Shown here one piece after another: positions 16,626 to 26,201 of a stretch of DNA of 64,000 nt (positions within the stretch are counted from its first letter, which is position 1; each line of letters begins with the position of its first letter). The position numbers and the translations under genes are program-made. Location: NCBI GenBank assembly GCA_965602805.1, contig CBFCZK010000004.1, positions 166,702 to 230,701 on the forward strand, given 5' to 3'. The notes under the pieces are model-generated. The model did not search any database. It had not been told where the DNA came from and saw nothing but the letters and a program-made list of their open reading frames with translations. This DNA is from Thiomicrorhabdus sp965602805. GTDB taxonomy: Bacteria; Pseudomonadota; Gammaproteobacteria; Thiomicrospirales; Thiomicrospiraceae.

Positions 16626-17765
16626 ATGAGACAGATGTCTAAGATATTAACCGCATTATTGCTGGTTACAACGCTTGGTTTAACCGGTTGTACAGAGGAA
16701 TCGCAGCAAGCTGAGGTGAGTTCCGCTCAGGTGTTTAAAGCCAGTGTAGTCACCGTTGAGTTAGGTGAAATCCCAATGATGGCGGTCGTTCCTGGTTCTA
16801 TTGTGCCTGAGCAAAAAGCGCAAATCTCTTCACGTTTAATTGGTTATATCAAAGGCTTGGAAGTAAAAGTAGGGCAAACGGTAAAGCGTGGTCAATTGTT
16901 GTTTAGTATCGATTCAGCAGATATTAAGAGTCAAATTGTGCAAGCAAATGCAGGTTATCAACAGGCAATTGCCGGTTTAACGGATGCGAAGTTAGATTAC
17001 GATCGCTTTACACTACTTTATAAAGAAGATTCTGTTTCAAAACAGCAGTATGACAAAATTCGCTTGCAATATAGTGTCGCGCAGCAAAATGTTGCGGCGG
17101 CTAAGTCTGCTTTAAATCAGGCAAAAGAGCAGCTTAATTATGCAAACGTTAAAGCACCTTTTGATGGTGTTATTGTTGACAAAATGGCGGTTGCCGGAGA
17201 TTTAGCTTCTCCTGGTAAGCCGATTGTAGTAATTGAAAATGCAGCTTCTTTAATTGTTCAGACGGAAGTTGCGGGTGATTTGTTCGCAGTCATTAAAATG
17301 GGCGATGAGGCGAGTGTTGTAGTCGATGGGCAGCCAGAGCCACTAGTCGGCACAATTTATACTTTAGTAAGCTCAGCTAATCCTAAAACACGCACGCATA
17401 CGGTTAAATTGAGTTTGCCGGTCATTAGTAATGTCAATAGTGGTACGTTTGCTCGTGTAAGTTTTAAACGTGATGTTCGTCAAACCATGATGGTTCCAAA
17501 ATCTGCGATTGTAAATAGGGCAGGTATTGAAGGTGTTTTTGTCAATGAGAATGGCAAGGCATTTTTCCATATGGTGCGTACGGGGCTGGAAATTGGTGAT
17601 AAGGTTGAAGTTCAAGCAGGATTAGCTTTGGGTGAGCAAATCGTAGTCGATAATAATCAAAGCATGTTGAACGGTGATGTTGTAGAAATTATCGGTCAAA
17701 AAGCGCCAGTTGAACCAGAAGCAGTTATCGGCAATGAAGCTGAGACCGATGCCAAAGGGGCTTAA
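16626..17765 (+). CDS. RND efflux periplasmic adaptor (membrane fusion protein)
   Basis: A 379-residue adaptor, probably a lipoprotein: LTGC lipobox at about residue 22. Then the barrel-sandwich/lipoyl halves (IKGLEVKVGQTVKRGQLLFSID and ANVKAPFDGVIVDKMAVAGD) on either side of a coiled-coil hairpin (about 98-165), a beta-barrel domain, and a membrane-proximal domain. AAGGGA precedes the ATG. It connects the TolC-like channel to the RND pump encoded two bases downstream. Substrate is not evident from sequence. Confidence 0.92.
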   Translation: MRQMSKILTALLLVTTLGLTGCTEESQQAEVSSAQVFKASVVTVELGEIPMMAVVPGSIVPEQKAQISSRLIGYIKGLEVKVGQTVKRGQLLFSIDSADIKSQIVQANAGYQQAIAGLTDAKLDYDRFTLLYKEDSVSKQQYDKIRLQYSVAQQNVAAAKSALNQAKEQLNYANVKAPFDGVIVDKMAVAGDLASPGKPIVVIENAASLIVQTEVAGDLFAVIKMGDEASVVVDGQPEPLVGTIYTLVSSANPKTRTHTVKLSLPVISNVNSGTFARVSFKRDVRQTMMVPKSAIVNRAGIEGVFVNENGKAFFHMVRTGLEIGDKVEVQAGLALGEQIVVDNNQSMLNGDVVEIIGQKAPVEPEAVIGNEAETDAKGA

Positions 17766-17767
17766 TC

Positions 17768-20700
17768 ATGTCTGAAAATCAAAAGTCAGAAAATCAGGCG
17801 GCTGAGCCTGAAATGAATATTGCGGGTAAGATTGCCACGGCGTTTATTCACTCTAAAATTACCATGATGATTGTCATTGCAATTACCCTTGCGGGCATGA
17901 TGGCGTTCTTAGTGACGCCACGCGAATACAATCCTCAGATCGTTGTTCCAGCAGCCAATATTATTGTGCCTAAAGGTGGCGCGACCCCTGAAGAAGTTGA
18001 AAACATGGTGGTTAAGCCACTAGAAACCATTTTGAGTGCTTTGCCAGGAGTGGATCACACCTTTGGTTATGCAGGAAATGATTTCGGTGTGGTCACTGTT
18101 CAGTTCGAAGTTGGTGAAAATCAGGTCGATAGCTTGGTTAAAGTTTATAACCAGCTGATGCAGAATATGGATAAGATGCCGCCTGACACTCAACAGCCGA
18201 TTGTTAAACCAATCAATGTGGATGATGTGCCGATTATGACCTTGGCAGTCACTTCAACGGAAATGTCCGGTTATGACTTGCGTGATGTCTCGCTTAAATT
18301 GGTTGAGAACCTAAGAAATATTCCAGGTGTGTCGTTCACGGATGTGATTGGTGGTCAACAGCGTGCGGTGAATGTTTGGTTGGACGCTCAAAAGATCTCT
18401 TTAACGGGAATGTCTTTAAGCGCCATTAGTGAAATGCTGTTGGGCAGTAACGTCTCAACGCCTGTTGGTTCGATGGTCAATAACAATAAAAATCAACTGA
18501 TTCGTGTCAATGGATTTCTTGGTAATGCTAAGGATGTTGGTGAGATTATTATCGGAATGGATAATGGTCGTCCAATTTATCTAAAAGACATTGCTAAGAT
18601 TGAAGATGGTCCTAAGGAATCCGAGGTTTATACCCGTATCGGGTTTGGTCCAGCTGGCGCGTTTTCATCTAAAGGTGAGCAGGCTGCGGTCACAATATCA
18701 CTTGCAAAACAGCCCGGTACTAATGCTGTTGATGTAGCGAATTTAGTGTTGGATAAACTAGAAGAACTTAAGAAAAGCGTTTTACCAAGTAATATTGATA
18801 TCGTGGTTACACGTAATGACGGCGAAAAAGCTAATGCTGCAGTTAATTTATTGATGGAGCATTTAGGCATTGCGGTCGCTTCGGTGGTTGTGATTATGGT
18901 GCTGTTCTTAGGTTGGCGTGAAGCGGGTATTGTTACCTTAACCGTGCCTTTGATTTTGTTTGTCGTGCTGTTTATTGGTATGTTGGCCGAACAAACGATA
19001 AACCGTATTACCTTGTTTGCACTTATTTTATCGTTGGGGCTTCTTGTTGATGCCGCCATTGTTGTTATAGAAAATATACACCGGCATATTCATAACGGTT
19101 TTGACCCTGAAAAGTTCGATGAAGTTATTATTAAAGCGACCAATGAAATTGGTAACCCTACTAATGTTGCGACTATTGCGGTTATCTTAGCGTTTATACC
19201 TATGCTGTTTGTCACCGGGATGATGGGGCCATTTATGGCGCCGATTCCATTTAATGTACCAGTCGCTATGATTGCGTCGTTATTGGTCGCTTACATGTTG
19301 GTGCCTTATATGGCTTACCGTTTCTTGGGTAAAAAAGCTATTAAGGAAATGCAGGAAAGAGAAAGCCTAGAAACACACCATGTCGAAAAAGAAGACTGGA
19401 TGCAAAAGTTGTACGAGGCTTCGATTACACCGCTAATCGATAGTCGTACCAAGCGTAACGTCTTCTTGGGTGCTGTTTTGATTGCTTTAATTGGCGCGAT
19501 GTTACAACCTGCATTACAGTTTATGCGTGGCGATGACATGAATGGGCCTCTGCACCCAGCCGGTGTTGAAGTTAAAATGCTGCCTTATGATAATACTGGG
19601 ACTTTCCTTGTACAGATTGATATGCCTGAAGGCACTGCACTTGAGGCAACGGATCGTGTCGTTCGTCACGTCGGTGAGCGTTTGTCTTTAACGCCCAATG
19701 TAACAGATTACAGTGTTTATTTAGGCGATCATGCACCGATTGATTTCGCAGGTTTAGTACGTGGTGATTTAATTAAGCAGGGTGCTAACTTTGCACAGAT
19801 TCGCGTTAATTTAGTCGATAAGCATCATCGTAGTGAATCTTCGCATGACATTGTTATCAACTTGGATGCTGAATTGACAGAGCTGAGAAAAGTTTTTCCA
19901 TCAGCAAATATCAAACTGTATGAAACACCACCTGGTCCACCCGTCACCACTCAAATTATGGCGGAACTCTATGGTCCTGATTATGATAAATTGCGTGAAG
20001 CAGCCTTGGAAGTTGGTAAATCCTTCAATCAAATCTACGGTCTGATTAATGTTGATGATTCTGTTACGTCTGATACTGAAACCTTTGAAGTCAATGTCGA
20101 TCGAGAGCAAGCTAACTTATTAGGCGTTGCGCCTGCGCAGATTGCTAAAATGTTGCGTGACTATATCAATGGTTATGAACTTGGCTATATGCACTTGGAT
20201 AATGTGCGTGAACCCGTGAATATCATTGTACGGTTGCCGCGTTCTGCAAGAACCGTTGCCGAGCAGCTATTATCTTTACGCGTACAGTCTCGCGGTGGTG
20301 AAGCGGTACCTCTGTCAGCGGTGGCTAATATTGAAAAGGTCATGCACGCTAAACCAATTCTTGCTAGAGATCAGCATAAGATGGTGATGATTGGCGGTGA
20401 ACTACTAAAATCAAGTCCGGTCTATGCCGTGCTGTCTTTAGATAAGATGTTGGATGGTGTGACGCTGCCCGAAACAGGTGTCACATTTCATACGGCTAAT
20501 CTAGGCTTTGTGGCAGCAACACCGGATGATGTTATGGATTACACCATTCTTTGGGGCGGTGAAATGCGTCTAACATTAGATGTGTTCCGGGATATGGGAA
20601 GTGCGTTTATTGTGGCGTTAATCTTTATCTATCTAATATTGGTAGGTTATTACAAGTCATTCATGATTCCTACGATTGTCATGGGGGCGATTCCTTTGAC

Positions 20701-21109
20701 CATGATTGGGGTTTTCCCTGGTCACTGGTTAACGGATCAAGCCTTTACAGCAACGTCGATGATTGGGGTGATCGCCCTCGCTGGAATAGTGGTGCGTAAC
20801 TCGTTACTCTTGATTGACTTCATTTTAGAGTATGAGAGAGAAGGTAAATCATTGAAGGCTTCGGTTATAGAGGCTGGTAAGGTTCGTTTCCGTCCAATTC
20901 TATTAACAGCCTTAGCCATCATGTTCGGTTCTATGATCATGGTCACGGATCCAGTGTTTGGTGGTCTAGCAGTAGCGCTTATCTTCGGAACGCTCTCTTC
21001 TACGGTATTAACATTACTGGTCATCCCATCGCTCTATTATATTTGGCGCTGGCACGGTGGTGTTAAACAGCAAGAAGAGTTAGCGGCAGCTCAAGTTAGT
21101 AAAAGCTAA
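17768..21109 (+). CDS. RND efflux pump, inner-membrane permease
   Basis: A 1113-residue proton-driven RND permease with the usual twelve-helix plan: TM1 near 27-48, a large periplasmic loop, TM2-6 (about 360-520), TM7 (about 565), a second loop, and TM8-12 near 950-1090. TM4 carries GLLVDAAIVVIENI: one Asp of the AcrB DD pair is kept and the second is Ala, as in heavy-metal-type RND pumps. Other signs include PREYNPQI and GGATPEEVE at the N-terminus. The TolC-MFP-RND order is one operon with two bases between adaptor and pump; a strong terminator follows. Substrate class (drug, solvent or metal) cannot be told with confidence. Confidence 0.93.
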   Translation: MSENQKSENQAAEPEMNIAGKIATAFIHSKITMMIVIAITLAGMMAFLVTPREYNPQIVVPAANIIVPKGGATPEEVENMVVKPLETILSALPGVDHTFGYAGNDFGVVTVQFEVGENQVDSLVKVYNQLMQNMDKMPPDTQQPIVKPINVDDVPIMTLAVTSTEMSGYDLRDVSLKLVENLRNIPGVSFTDVIGGQQRAVNVWLDAQKISLTGMSLSAISEMLLGSNVSTPVGSMVNNNKNQLIRVNGFLGNAKDVGEIIIGMDNGRPIYLKDIAKIEDGPKESEVYTRIGFGPAGAFSSKGEQAAVTISLAKQPGTNAVDVANLVLDKLEELKKSVLPSNIDIVVTRNDGEKANAAVNLLMEHLGIAVASVVVIMVLFLGWREAGIVTLTVPLILFVVLFIGMLAEQTINRITLFALILSLGLLVDAAIVVIENIHRHIHNGFDPEKFDEVIIKATNEIGNPTNVATIAVILAFIPMLFVTGMMGPFMAPIPFNVPVAMIASLLVAYMLVPYMAYRFLGKKAIKEMQERESLETHHVEKEDWMQKLYEASITPLIDSRTKRNVFLGAVLIALIGAMLQPALQFMRGDDMNGPLHPAGVEVKMLPYDNTGTFLVQIDMPEGTALEATDRVVRHVGERLSLTPNVTDYSVYLGDHAPIDFAGLVRGDLIKQGANFAQIRVNLVDKHHRSESSHDIVINLDAELTELRKVFPSANIKLYETPPGPPVTTQIMAELYGPDYDKLREAALEVGKSFNQIYGLINVDDSVTSDTETFEVNVDREQANLLGVAPAQIAKMLRDYINGYELGYMHLDNVREPVNIIVRLPRSARTVAEQLLSLRVQSRGGEAVPLSAVANIEKVMHAKPILARDQHKMVMIGGELLKSSPVYAVLSLDKMLDGVTLPETGVTFHTANLGFVAATPDDVMDYTILWGGEMRLTLDVFRDMGSAFIVALIFIYLILVGYYKSFMIPTIVMGAIPLTMIGVFPGHWLTDQAFTATSMIGVIALAGIVVRNSLLLIDFILEYEREGKSLKASVIEAGKVRFRPILLTALAIMFGSMIMVTDPVFGGLAVALIFGTLSSTVLTLLVIPSLYYIWRWHGGVKQQEELAAAQVSKS

Positions 21110-21140
21110 AGCTTAATTCTTGATCTGTTCAATAGTGTAA

Positions 21141-21168
21141 AAAGCCAAGCTTAGTCTTGGCTTTTTTT
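21141..21168 (+). terminator. Rho-independent terminator of the RND operon
   Basis: AAAGCCAAG (21141-21149) pairs with CTTGGCTTT (21156-21164), with T-run to 21168. It lies about 32 bases after the pump stop codon. Confidence 0.9.
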
Positions 21169-21663
21169 ATGTCTGAAAGAAATGGTTTCTGTAAGTGTTT
21201 GACCAGGACTGGTCAAAGCTAGGGTTTAGAATGCTTATTGTAGTTGTAGTTGTGGTAGGGTGCGTTTTGGATGGCCTAGAAATGCAATAAATTCTGTTTT
21301 GAAGGGATCGAAAATAAAAGAAACTAGATTTCTAGCGCGTTTATTTGTGCGTTAAAGTATGAAAACCCTACTATTTGTTACTTATGTGTCTATTGGTATT
21401 AGCATTCGGTTATATAGGGCTTTACTTATATAAAAATGGCGTATGCCCCGTTAAGTTAAATATTGCGTAATAAAATCAGGTGGTTAGGGAGGTTTTTTTG
21501 TTAAATAAAATAGGGTAGAAGTTTTACTTATCCGTGAATCAAAAGTTTTGTTTATGAAACCTCATAAAATCTATTGAAGTAAGTTCTCCAATGGATTTAA
21601 ATGTGTCTAAGCCAAATGGCGCAGAAACAAAAATCAAAAAAATACATAAATGAGGATTTACCC
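21169..21663. other. Leader region of the Tad operon
   Basis: About 500 bases with no credible gene. It contains a one-mismatch palindrome at 21202 and presumably the Tad promoter, but no clear sigma-70 or sigma-54 box could be picked. GAGGA at 21652-21656 is the pilin ribosome binding site. Confidence 0.45.
21202..21213. repeat. Palindrome copy, one mismatch (ACCAGGACTGGT)
   Basis: Central C replaced by A; flanked by G and C as in TGACCAGGACTGGTCA. The only copy between 12.1 and 29.9 kb. Confidence 0.75.
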
Positions 21664-21873
21664 ATGTTGAATGAAGCCAAAGTACAAAATATGATTGCCG
21701 CTAAACAGGTTAAGAAGCAGAAAGGCGCATCTATGATTGAGTATGCCTTAGTTGTTGCTGGTGTTGCAGCAATTGCGGCACTTGTTTTTGACGGTACAAC
21801 GGGAGCAGGCACCGTTGGTGGAGCGATTGAAGCAGCAGTGATTTCTGGTGTAACACCAGTAGTTACACCATAG
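21664..21873 (+). CDS. flp: Flp/Tad type IVb pilin
   Basis: A 69-residue prepilin. A lysine-rich leader (AAKQVKKQKG) is followed by ASMIEYALVVAGVAAIAALVF, the Flp cleavage site (G/ASMIEY with Glu at +5 and Tyr at +6 of the usual motif) and hydrophobic stretch. It is the structural subunit of the Tad pilus. The frame extends to 21601, but GAGGA 7 bases before the ATG at 21664 sets the start. It is the first gene of the operon and probably the most expressed. Confidence 0.92.
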   Translation: MLNEAKVQNMIAAKQVKKQKGASMIEYALVVAGVAAIAALVFDGTTGAGTVGGAIEAAVISGVTPVVTP

Positions 21874-21886
21874 TAGGTGTAGGTTT

Positions 21887-22387
21887 TTGAACCCTAAGTA
21901 TCAGCAAGGTGCCGTAATGATAGAAGCGGCCTATGTACTGCCTGTTATCCTGGCAGTAATGTTATTTGTTGTTGAAATAGTTTCTTATTCAATGAATAGT
22001 TTTGCAGCAAACGATGCACTGACTTCTATTCACTCAGCAATTTTGAGTGAAGTATCTGATGTTTCTAATTTGGCACAGGGCGATACGTTAGATCCCGCAC
22101 CTCTGTATGCCAAATGTAATGGCTCCGATCAAGTGGAGCTTATAGCTACTAGTAATGTCTCGATGACAACTCTTGTGAAGGGCGTTTTGGAGGCAAAGGG
22201 TGTTAGCTTTAATACTAGCCAGCCCATTTCCGTGAGTATTTCTGAAAGTTCGATATCAGGATTTAAAGTTTATGTTATTAACTTTACGGCAGTTGCTAAC
22301 TCCTTAGTGTTGCCTGATGTCTTTGAGGAGTTTCTAACTATTGATGTTGATACTGTTGTCAGTATAAAAGATGCTTGTACGCTTTGA
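21887..22387 (+). CDS. tadE: TadE-like minor pseudopilin
   Basis: A 166-residue protein with TTG start, 13 bases after the pilin gene. N-terminal NPKYQQGAVMIEAAYVLPVI has a pseudopilin-type site (G/AVMIEA) and a membrane segment (about 11-33), then a periplasmic domain with two Cys (near 63 and 164). TadE-like pseudopilins are processed by the prepilin peptidase and help start pilus assembly. The assignment to TadE rather than TadF rests on position and N-terminal motif only. Confidence 0.78.
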   Translation: MNPKYQQGAVMIEAAYVLPVILAVMLFVVEIVSYSMNSFAANDALTSIHSAILSEVSDVSNLAQGDTLDPAPLYAKCNGSDQVELIATSNVSMTTLVKGVLEAKGVSFNTSQPISVSISESSISGFKVYVINFTAVANSLVLPDVFEEFLTIDVDTVVSIKDACTL

Positions 22388-22462
22388 ACAATGGCTCTGA
22401 TTAAGAGTCTTTTTCCAAATTATCCCCATCCCTTTTTTCTATTTATTAAGTAAGAGAGTTTT

Positions 22463-23347
22463 ATGAAACTTCAACGCAGTGATTTTATTCTGTATGGCGT
22501 TGCGCTTATGTCTGCCATTCTTGCAGTCGGTTTAGTGTACGGTTATGTCGAAAACCGAGTGGCTGAGGCCGAAAGTAAGACTGAGGTCAAAACCGTTACG
22601 GTGATAGAAAAACCAGAGTTACGCTCTGTCGTCGTCGCCAATCGTGACCTTTATCGCGGTGAAAAAATTGAAATTGATGATGTTAAAGTATTGATGGTGC
22701 CGACTGAGGGTGTTGTAACCTCGGGTGTGATTACTAATCCAGATAAGGTGGTTGGTCATATCGCGAAGCAGCATGTTTATGCTGGTGAATGGTTAATAGT
22801 TCAAAAAATAGGCTTAGAAGAGGAGGCAGATGACAGTGTTGAGGCGTTGCTAGAGCATGGTATGCGTGCAATGCGGATTCCTGTTTCGGCAGAAAGTGGT
22901 TTGCTAGGTATGTTGAATCCGAGTAATCATGTTGATGTCATTAGTGTCTTTGAAAGCGCTGATGGCAAGCGGATGATCAGTCGAACCATTCTACAGAATG
23001 TAGAGGTCTTATCGATTGGTCAAACGAATAGAATGGGTAAAGTAAAGCAAGAAGAGGCTCCAGAAGGCAAACAGAATAAACAGGGTGAAGCTTTTGTAAA
23101 GGAATCTATGGTGGCTTTACATGTCAAATCATCGCAAGCCGAACAGTTAGCTTTAGCGATGAATGTGGGTGCGATCCATTTAGCTCTTCGTGGGCCAGCG
23201 GACATTGAGTTAGTTGAAACCGATGGTGTCAATGTCAAAGTGATGGAGAGAAGTAAGCAACGTCCTCCAAAGTACAAACCAAAACAACAACGTGAAGTTA
23301 TTCAAATTATGCAGGGTGACCGTGTTCAAGAGGTATTTACGCGATGA
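22463..23347 (+). CDS. cpaB: Tad pilus assembly protein CpaB/RcpC
   Basis: A 294-residue periplasmic protein. N-terminal membrane anchor (about 10-28), then an SAF-type domain (RSVVVANRDLYRGEKIEIDDVKV, about 52-120) and the CpaB/RcpC central region (LLGMLNPSNHVDVISV). RcpC stabilises the secretin and is thought to bind peptidoglycan. It overlaps the secretin gene by 4 bases (ATGA), so translation is probably coupled. Confidence 0.92.
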   Translation: MKLQRSDFILYGVALMSAILAVGLVYGYVENRVAEAESKTEVKTVTVIEKPELRSVVVANRDLYRGEKIEIDDVKVLMVPTEGVVTSGVITNPDKVVGHIAKQHVYAGEWLIVQKIGLEEEADDSVEALLEHGMRAMRIPVSAESGLLGMLNPSNHVDVISVFESADGKRMISRTILQNVEVLSIGQTNRMGKVKQEEAPEGKQNKQGEAFVKESMVALHVKSSQAEQLALAMNVGAIHLALRGPADIELVETDGVNVKVMERSKQRPPKYKPKQQREVIQIMQGDRVQEVFTR

Positions 23348-24924
23348 AAAATGTTTCAAGATTATTTAAACAGACTCTTATGGCTTCAGGGCTTGGGTTT
23401 GCATTTATTATTGCTCCAACAAGCGCTTTTGCAGAATTATTGAAAACCTATAATTTGACCGAAACGGATAGCCAGATTATCAAATTTGATAAAGGGTTGA
23501 AGCGTGCCATGATTGCCAATCCTGAGTTGGCTACGGTTAAGGTTTTAAGCAGTAAGGAACTTCTGATTACAGGTAAATCTGCTGGTAGAACTCAGTTGAT
23601 TGTGACCTATCGTAATAGCCCTAACAAGGATCATCAGGTTGTTTTGAACGTCGCGCCTGACCAATCTCGTAGAGATGAAATTGAAGAAACGTTAACGACA
23701 TTACTAAAACAGTTAAACCCCGACGGTACTGTTCACTATGAGTTGAAGAATATTTGGGTGGGTGCAGAGAGCTCGGTGCGTCGAGAAGTTGACGAGGTTG
23801 GTAACCAAACTGATAATGATGCTACTGTAAAGCTTGCTAAGCGTAAGGATAAAGCAATACTGCAGGAAGAAAGCTCTACCGGCCAAATGGGAGCTCAGCC
23901 ATTAGCAGGAAACTATATGGTTTTATTGAGTGGTGATGTACCGAATAAAGCTCAGAAAAAGCGCATTCAGTCAGTTATCTCAGCCCTTGGTTTGAGTGTG
24001 GTTAATATGGTTAATGTCACAGGTCCTCAGCAGGTTAAATTATCTGTTAGGGTGGCAGAAGTAGTCAAAGGTAACCCTTTTAGAAGTGGTTTTGCCGCGC
24101 GTGATAAGACGGATCAATACGGTATTTTTCCGCCGGGGAATTTAGGCAGTACGGCGAATTTCTTATTGAATGTTGCGAGTGTAGGTGCAGGCACGCCAGC
24201 TGGTATTAATTTTCCTCATGCTGATGGATTTCAGCTAGGGATAAACCCTTTTGATAGTAATCTATTTGGTGTGCTTTCTATTTTAGAAGGAAAAAATTTA
24301 GCCCGGATTTTAGCTAAACCAGAACTCATTGTTCAATCGGGTGAAACGGCTGAATTTTTAGTCGGTGGAGAGGTTCCTATTCCGGTCTCTCAAGATGAGG
24401 GTACGATTACAATCACTTACAAAGAATTTGGTATAAGGCTTCGTTTTAGCCCAATTATAACGGCGTCGGGTGAAATACAAATGACGGTAGCGCCAGAAAT
24501 TAGTAATATCGATCCTAATGCGGGGGTGGATAGTGGTGGAATCGTTGTTCCAGGGTTCAGAACACGTAAAGCACAAACCACTGTTACACTGGCGGCTGGG
24601 CAGAGTTTTGTCATTGGCGGTCTGATTCAGGATAACTTCCGCAGTAATGTTTCTAAAATCCCATTACTGGGTGACATTCCAATTTTAGGCGCACTGTTCC
24701 GCTCGACCAGCTATGAAAAAGATCAATCTGAATTAGCTATTCTTGTCACCCCAACCTTTGTTGATCCAATTGCAGTAGGCACGACGGTTACTTTGCCAGG
24801 AGAAGATTTGGATCGACCAAGTGTTTCTGATGGATTTTTCATGGGGAAAATCGCGAAATTATTGCCAGAAGGCCAAAGCGCTTTACCAGAGCTTTCGGTT
24901 AAAGTTGGATTGGAGAAACCTTAA
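23344..24924 (+). CDS. cpaC: Tad pilus outer-membrane secretin CpaC/RcpA
   Basis: A 526-residue secretin. Signal peptide (about 1-29, SAFA), N-terminal pilus-formation domain (about 35-115, with SKELLITGKSAGRTQLIV), a BON-like stretch (about 195-225), and the C-terminal secretin beta-barrel domain with GGEVPIPVSQ, RLRFSPIITASG, GQSFVIGGLI and VPLLGDIP-like SKIPLLGDIPILGALFRS. It forms the outer-membrane gate for the pilus. It overlaps CpaB and the CpaE gene (1 base), one tight operon. Confidence 0.94.
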   Translation: MKNVSRLFKQTLMASGLGFAFIIAPTSAFAELLKTYNLTETDSQIIKFDKGLKRAMIANPELATVKVLSSKELLITGKSAGRTQLIVTYRNSPNKDHQVVLNVAPDQSRRDEIEETLTTLLKQLNPDGTVHYELKNIWVGAESSVRREVDEVGNQTDNDATVKLAKRKDKAILQEESSTGQMGAQPLAGNYMVLLSGDVPNKAQKKRIQSVISALGLSVVNMVNVTGPQQVKLSVRVAEVVKGNPFRSGFAARDKTDQYGIFPPGNLGSTANFLLNVASVGAGTPAGINFPHADGFQLGINPFDSNLFGVLSILEGKNLARILAKPELIVQSGETAEFLVGGEVPIPVSQDEGTITITYKEFGIRLRFSPIITASGEIQMTVAPEISNIDPNAGVDSGGIVVPGFRTRKAQTTVTLAAGQSFVIGGLIQDNFRSNVSKIPLLGDIPILGALFRSTSYEKDQSELAILVTPTFVDPIAVGTTVTLPGEDLDRPSVSDGFFMGKIAKLLPEGQSALPELSVKVGLEKP

Positions 24925-26201
24925 TGAGTCAGTCTTTATCCACCAGTTCTATGGCCTTAAAACAAGCACTTTATTTTGGTCATGATAATGATTTAAAGGA
25001 AGCTGTTAGAGTCTCGATCATGTCCAAATATTCGGTCGAATCGATGAGTGAAGTGCCGCATATTTGGCCTGATGACATTAGTTTAGTTTTACTTGAATTT
25101 AATGGAGATGCCGATAAAGTTTTGGATAAAGTTGGTCAGATCTTAACCTTAGCCAAGGGCGTGGCAGTCTATGTTTTATTAAAGGACAAAGATGCTGATT
25201 TTATTATTGAGGCCAACCATCAGGGTGTTCAAGGCTTTATTGAGTGCCCAAGTGAAGTCTTTCATATCCTCTCAATATTGCATATGCAGGATAGGCGTCG
25301 TCAAGGCAAGAACGGTAATGTATCTTCACTTTTTAGCTTAAAGGGTGGGGTGGGGTGTACCGCTTTAGCAACAAATTTGGCGTCGCATTTGAATGATTTG
25401 ACCGAAGGCCGAACGGTGTTAGTCGATTTAAATATGCCTTTAGGAGATACGGCTTTATATCTCAATATGGAAGGTGATCGTTTATACACATTGACAGATT
25501 TTGTTTATAACTTAAATCGTTTTGATGAAAACTTGATTTATAAATCACTAAGCCGGCATGAATCCGGTCTTTATGTTTTGTCTTTACCGACTGAGGTTGG
25601 TGAATTAGACAATTTAAGTGGTGAGTTAATTAAGACTATCATTAACTCTCTACGCCGTTATTATGATCACGTTATTATTGATTGTGCGAGTGATTTATCT
25701 GACCTGACCTTAAGCAGTTTGGATGAGTCGGATAACATAGTATTAGTGGCAGAGCCTTCCCTTTCTTCTTTTCGTGCGGTTAATACGGTGATTCAACTAA
25801 CTCAAAAACTTGGCTATGTTAGGGAGTCTATTAAACTCATTGTTAATCGAAGTAATTGCGATGGTGATGAGATGATGGACGAGGTTATTAATGCTTTGGA
25901 TGTTGATACGGTTGCCAGAGTGGCAAATGACTATCTCGGGTTTAATGAGTCACTCAGAGAGGGGCGTTTGTTAAAAGATTTTAAGCCGGATGCGCTGGTC
26001 AATAAGCAGCTGTTGAATATAGCCAATATGCTACACAATGGCAGTATGCAGCTCGAGTTAGATGAAGAGCAGGTCGTTTCAAAAGAAAGTAAAAGTTTAT
26101 TTCCTTCTTTATTAACGATTAAGTCCAGGATTAAAAGTTTAACTGGATTAGGGGCTTCAGCTGAGTCCGATGTAATATCACACAAAATGACGGTGTCTTA
26201 A
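24924..26201 (+). CDS. cpaE: Tad pilus localisation ATPase CpaE/TadZ
   Basis: A 425-residue protein with an N-terminal receiver-like domain (about 10-115) and a C-terminal ParA/MinD-type ATPase domain (about 130-370). The Walker A loop reads LKGGVGCTALATNLA: the usual Lys/Ser after the second Gly-Val-Gly is CT, an atypical form that TadZ proteins often have, so it may bind nucleotide differently. TadZ positions the pilus at the pole. Starts on the last base of cpaC and abuts cpaF. Confidence 0.92.
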   Translation: MSQSLSTSSMALKQALYFGHDNDLKEAVRVSIMSKYSVESMSEVPHIWPDDISLVLLEFNGDADKVLDKVGQILTLAKGVAVYVLLKDKDADFIIEANHQGVQGFIECPSEVFHILSILHMQDRRRQGKNGNVSSLFSLKGGVGCTALATNLASHLNDLTEGRTVLVDLNMPLGDTALYLNMEGDRLYTLTDFVYNLNRFDENLIYKSLSRHESGLYVLSLPTEVGELDNLSGELIKTIINSLRRYYDHVIIDCASDLSDLTLSSLDESDNIVLVAEPSLSSFRAVNTVIQLTQKLGYVRESIKLIVNRSNCDGDEMMDEVINALDVDTVARVANDYLGFNESLREGRLLKDFKPDALVNKQLLNIANMLHNGSMQLELDEEQVVSKESKSLFPSLLTIKSRIKSLTGLGASAESDVISHKMTVS